Shown here: in pieces, positions 59,384-64,000 of the stretch
Layout: each line of letters starts with the position of its first letter
Position numbering within the stretch: the first letter of the stretch is position 1
Assembly (NCBI GenBank): GCA_025765615.1
Contig: JAIVFJ010000157.1
Location: 1-64,000 of the forward strand
Direction of reading: 5' to 3'
DNA from: Zopfochytrium polystomum
Taxonomy: Eukaryota > Chytridiomycota > Chytridiomycetes > Chytridiales > Chytridiaceae
DNA length: 64,000 bases
Translations under genes and position numbers: made by a program
The notes under the pieces: generated by a model
What the model was told of the DNA's origin: nothing
The model's database searches: none
What the model saw: the letters and a program-made list of their open reading frames with translations, nothing else

Positions 59384-60832
59384 TCCTTTTAACTCTCCTT
59401 TCTTTGCATGGCACCCACCTTTCTCCCCCTCGCGCCAAACGATGTTAGCACCTTTCCCCCCCGAAATGTATTTGCATATCTCTTTGTCTCCACCCGCAAT
59501 CAAACCCGTGTTTTCCTTGCATTATCCCCTCCCCTCGTTTTTTTCGCCGCCTACCAGTCGCAGTTGAAAACCCAAGTTCCTGCCTTTTTTTCTCTGGATG
59601 TCTACAACAGCAAGCTACCCCTCCCACTCCACTTCCAGCAAATGTTAAAATAGCGTTTATTCTCTGTCTTTGTAGACGTGATTTTTTTTCTCTGAATATG
59701 CTTTCGCTGCGACCGCCCCCTGCCCCCTTCCCGCCTTTTCGCCTTTCCCGTTTCATCTCCCGCCTGCGCCGCCTATGTAAAACACATCCAACACCCGCTA
59801 GGAAAGCCACCGGTCTTAGATTTCATCCTGTTCCTTCATTTTTTTATTTCGTTTGCCAGCTCGTTGCTTCGTTTTTTTGGTTTGCCTTCTCGATTTTTCT
59901 TACCGCGCGTCTACACATCTTGCCTCTGTCGCTTTTTTTGTTTTTGTTGTTGTTGTTGTTGTTGTTGTTGTTTTGTTACGTGTAACATGGGGCCAATTTC
60001 TCTCAAACTATCGATTGTGCGTTAAGTGTTTTATTTCGCTTGTAGGAATGGCGGCTGTTCGATGGCGAAGAAAGTCGTCGATCAGAAACAGAAAAATGAA
60101 GAGCGTCGCGCTGGGCTTGCGCTTGTCCAAACAAAGTGAAAAGGAAAAACGGACAGAAACCACAAGGAAAAAAACCGAAACAAAACTTTCAAAAAAAAAA
60201 AAAAAAAAGAATTACTGGACGATCAACCGAAAAAGACCAGGGAGAAGGCAAGTGAAGAGGAGGGGCCGCCAGGCGGGTGGGGAAGTGCTGGGTGGGTGGA
60301 GTTTGAGGGGACGCATTACGCCAGATCGCGCTCCGGGGATGGAGATGCGCCGCACGTCGCACACACACACCCCCCCCCCCCCCAACACGCATGCATCGGA
60401 AGTTGGCGCATCCTTTGGATCTGCCGGATCTGCTGCCCTCGGGGGGCTTGTTCTGGAATCCTATCCTGGGTGGAGCTTTCTTTGCCCGCCCCAACTGCGG
60501 CGTCCAGACTAGGAGGAGATCCGGTGAAGCGGAGGAACACACCACCCGTTCTGGTTGGCCTGTGGAGGAGCAGAACTTCTCATCCCCCCGATTCCAGTCA
60601 AGTGCCTTTGATATGCCTCACCCACCTCTTCTCCCCGACCTGGAGTTTTCGCTGCTTGATACGATCTAACTGTCCCGCAAACCTTTCGGTACCCCACGGC
60701 CAAAATAGGCTCCTTTAATCCCTGACACCTTTCGCCCCGGACAATCCATACGGCAGAAGGAAACATTCTTGCCGGGGAGACCTGGTGTGCAGTTAGGCTT
60801 TCGACGGGCTTGGCTCGTCGACCCCCAACTCG
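59384..60832. other. Intergenic, about 1.4 kb
   Basis: 3' flank of the zinc-finger gene and 5' flank of the ankyrin gene. TTG microsatellite 59944-59970, A-run at 60190-60207 and C-run at 60371-60383. A plus ORF 60391-60669 (MHRKLAHPLDLPDLLPSG...) of 92 codons has no recognisable domain and could be an upstream exon of the next gene or chance. Confidence 0.45.
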
Positions 60833-63800
60833 ATGCTTGCGGTGCCGTTGATGCCAGCACCGCCCCCTTCCTTGATGGCTGAAGACAGAATACATCTCCC
60901 TTCGCCGTCTTCTGGAAAGCCACCTCTGAGGTTGTCGACTTCATCACTGCTGCCTGCTGCCAATGGAATCCATTCCTCTGTCTTGCCGCTAAAGCGGAAG
61001 ATCCTTGCTGCCCAGGCCAGCGCAGCTTTCGAAAATCGCCCCTCATCCTTGAAATCCTTCGACATGCCACAAACCCCATCTGCGCAGCTTACTGCTTCCA
61101 CTCCGACATCCCATCGACCGGTTCTCGCCGCGCTGCAGCCGAGTGCGTTTGAGAATATTGTTCGCCAGGGTTCCTCTGTTGCGAATGCAAATGCCAAGGA
61201 GGACCCCAGAGCACACGGCGAGAGACACGCATCGGAGAATTCCCGGGTAGCGTCGCCTTTGTGGTTTCTGGCCGAGACAGCACTTGGCGGGACCTTGGAT
61301 TCCAATTATTCGAGAGCATCGCAGAGCTTATCGAGGACAGCATTTACGTGTGCAAATATTGCACCGACCAGTTCTTCCTCTCGATGGGATTTGTTCCCGG
61401 CTCCTAAGCCGACCGCGACAGCTTTACCACCCACTGAAACAAGGAAGAGGAGGCTACCGGATGGCGAAGAGCTCGTGCCGTCGCCACCAGGGAATGGTCT
61501 TACCCAACTCAGCAGTGGAACGTACGTCCCGACCGAGCGCACGCATCTTGCAAGTGGTTTTCTTTTTTCGCACCCCCAATAGTTCCTTGAAACGCCGTTG
61601 GATACTGACAGAGCTCTGTCTCTCCTCCGTCAACTGTGTCTGTTGGTTTTTTTTTTTTTTTTTGCATCTAGGAAGCTCGATCACCACCACATTCGCAAGA
61701 TTCGGCAAAGGCCCCAGCGTTGAAGCAAAACGCACCAGATGGAATGAGCGAATCCGCTGATACCCACAATGCTCAGCAAGATGATGCCGAATCATCACAT
61801 TGCTTACTGGTGCCTTCAAACCCGGCATACCCAAGCAGGAGTCGAATACCGAGGGAAACCTCCCCACTTTCAGCGTCGTCCATCAGTGAATCTGGAGTCG
61901 TGGAAGGAGGAAATTTCGCCGATCGTCAACTTGATGGCGGGCATGGTTCTGGCGGCGCCCGACGAAGCGGCGGGAGCAGCACCGACTCTGGCCGTTCTGG
62001 GCGACAGGGAGCTACGGAGAGCGGTGGTGATCGCGACCGAAATGGCAACCGCAGCGGCTCAGGCGGCGGTAGTGCCGGCGGCGGGGGCTCATCTGCGGCT
62101 GGCGGTGCACTCAACGGCAGCAACGGCTCTGATGGTCGTGATGACAAGGGTCGACGAAACGGGTCGCGAGACGGCCGGTCTGGTAGAGACGAGACTCGAC
62201 GGTCCGATGCCACGACTGGAAAAGGAGGTGACAAGAAACGTAGCAAGAATGCTGACTCAGACACTAAGGGAGAAGTAGGCGTTAAAAACAAGGCTGGATC
62301 AAAGCTTCGGCGGTCGTCGTCGTCATCCTCTGAGGGTTCTTCGTCTGCCCGCTCTTCTTCCTCGCTTTCTACCATCGGCGACTTGGACGACGAAAATGAG
62401 GGCGAAGAGGAGAATGGTGGCGACAGCAATCCTTCAGATTCCGATGGGGACGATGGAGGCAGCAAGTCGAAAAAGCATCACCACCATTCACATCCGCAGC
62501 CCTCCTCATCCTCAGCAAAGGTAAAGCGGCCAGGAGACGCAGCTGACGAGTGGAAGCGGCGACAAATAGAGGAACTCGAGCGGATTGCGAAGGGTCGGAA
62601 GGAATTATCGGCTCTGTCTCATTCATCCTCTGACAAGCTGCGCAAACCGAAACCTTCGCCTTCAATGGCATCATCATCTTCGTCATCATCTCTCTCGCAC
62701 CAAAACGGTCCGCACGACGACAATGGTGGAAAGTCAGGAACAAAGACGAAGAGGGATTCCAACGATCGAGTTGACGGCAGTTCTAGTTCAAAGCGGAAGC
62801 ATGGGGACGATGAATCCGACGATGGGTCTGATGCGCACGCTGACAAGCGAGCAAAACCAAACGACAAGTCGAAGGGGAAGAAGAGTGGGAAAGTTGGTGT
62901 GGAGACGCCGACATCTACGAAGCAAGGTAGTAGCGTTGTCGCCACAGGCAACGGCGGTACCAGCAGTAGCAATTCACGGAAATCCAAATCGGCAGCTCCA
63001 TCCGACCCTGAAATTCTACTCTGTGATCCCAACAGCACCACTGGCCGAAAACGGGGCATCCGACAGTCTGCCATCAACAAGCCGAACCGCAGCGGCCGCA
63101 CTCCAATATTCAAGTACGCCGGTGCTGGCGACGTCATTGCTGTTTCCGCCCTCATCAAGGCTGGCGCTGACGTGAACTTGAGAGATAATGCCGGTTGGAC
63201 GCCACTGCACGAAGCCTGCCTTGAGGGAAAGAGGGAGGTATGCGAACTCCTCATTTCGTACGGGGCAGATGTGAACGCTCCCGGATTTGGAGGAGACACT
63301 CCTTTGCACGATGCGGTGACGAACGGTCACTTTGAGGTGGTTGACATTCTCTTGTCTCATGGTGCCGCCCTGAACAGTGCCAACGACAAGGGTGAAACAC
63401 CGATGGACCTGGCCGCAGACGACGAAGACGACGGGGAGTTTGTTGTGGACGGAGGCGACGGAGACGAACGTGATGGCGACGGCGAGAGAGGGAGTGCGAG
63501 ACCGACCCGAGGTAGGACAGCAATGGAAAGGCTGCTTCTTCGGTGGCAGGACATGATGGCGCGCGTTCTCGAGGTTGACAGCGAGGGGCAGACAATGCTC
63601 CATCGTGCCGCCGGACGCGGCGACCTCAAGGCCGTTCGGCGAGCGCTCCGCTACGGCGCTCCCATCGATTTCGCAGACAATGCTGGCTGGACCGCGTTGC
63701 ACGAGGCTTGCGCGAAAGGCCACACGGACGTGATCGCAGAGCTGTGCCGATATGGAGCAGGACGTGAATGCAGTTGCGGGATCGGGTGGGAAGAGCTCTC

Positions 63801-64000
63801 GCAAGAACAGCACCGCGGACGTCTTCGGTGGTTCGGCCAAGGACGCGGTCGCCCCGGACGGTTCGAACCCGGGCAGTCCCCTCCTTGCTGTTGGCGTTAC
63901 CCCGCTGATGGACGCTGCGGGCGGCCGTTACGTCGACGCTGTCCGATGCCTTTTGGAGTATGGTGCGGACGCCACACTCGCCGACGCGGACGGAAGGACG
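60833..64000 (+). CDS. Nuclear-type ankyrin-repeat protein, frameshifted, 3' end off window
   Basis: The certain part is exon 2, from about 61672 (acceptor tttgcatctag) to the window end: a Gly/Ser/Asp/Lys-rich disordered region with basic KKRSK and KRAKPNDKSKGKK patches, then ankyrin repeats from about 63090 (GRTPIFKYAGAGDV, GADVNLRDNAGWTPLHEACL, GGDTPLHDAVTNGHFEVVDI) and, after an acidic gap, more (GQTMLHRAAGRGDL, NAGWTALHEACAKGHTDVI). At 63760-63761 a surplus G (gagcaggacgtg) breaks the frame inside YGADVNA; the following repeat continues in the other frame. The upstream ORF 60833 to about 61531 is a likely exon 1 (donor GTACGT), but its phase 2 does not fit exon 2 at phase 0, so that junction is unresolved. 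The mix of repeats resembles Hos4-like Set3-complex subunits; that is inference. Confidence 0.7.

Overview
The window is nuclear DNA of a eukaryote, almost certainly a fungus and plausibly an early-diverging zoosporic (chytrid-like) one. Evidence seen directly: protein genes broken by many short GT-AG introns (46 to 217 bases) whose phases restore conserved reading frames; no operons or bacterial ribosome sites; secreted Ser/Thr-rich proteins; and fungal housekeeping genes (XPF/RAD1, CTF8, PRPP synthetase, a VNX1-type cation/proton exchanger). Placement among early fungi is inference, supported weakly by a MARK/PAR-1 kinase with UBA and KA1 domains and by a DOMON-repeat secreted giant. Genes were read as spliced models; the exon coordinates given are my own reconstruction.

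Layout. 1-10182 (minus): a giant secreted DOMON-repeat protein, running off the left edge and carrying a near-perfect 2304-base tandem repeat. 10807-12521 (minus): a PAS-kinase-like Ser/Thr kinase. 13.6-21 kb: a transposon cluster with a nonsense-riddled PIF/Harbinger element, a decayed Tc1 fragment, an almost intact Tc1 element with terminal inverted repeats, and a Ty3/gypsy element that has lost reverse transcriptase but keeps a TATA box and three heat-shock-element blocks upstream of gag. 21945-26187 (plus): VNX1-like exchanger. 26654-29096 (plus): PRPP synthetase with a possible 334-residue low-complexity N-terminal extension. 29549-31285 (minus): PC-esterase/TBL-like membrane protein. 31844-36201 (plus): XPF/RAD1 endonuclease, 12 exons. 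36495-39595 (minus): low-complexity protein of unknown function. 40095-42427 (plus): MARK/PAR-1 kinase. 43280-46113 (plus): unrecognised Pro-rich protein. 47141-49969 (minus): mucin-like secreted protein with a C-terminal bulb-type lectin motif. 52807-53606 (minus): CTF8. 57124-59383 (plus): CRZ1-like C2H2 factor. 60833-64000 (plus): ankyrin-repeat protein, running off the right edge and carrying a frameshift.

The genes do not form one pathway. Thematic links, all inferred: two secreted surface or wall-type proteins (DOMON giant, lectin mucin) plus a probable polysaccharide esterase; genome maintenance (XPF, CTF8); and ion or calcium handling (VNX1-like exchanger, CRZ1-like factor). The most interesting non-genic signal is the heat-shock-element array placed exactly where a promoter for the Ty3 element should be. 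The most interesting genic signals are the homogenised DOMON array and the Harbinger element whose every visible stop is one C-to-T change from CGA or CAA.
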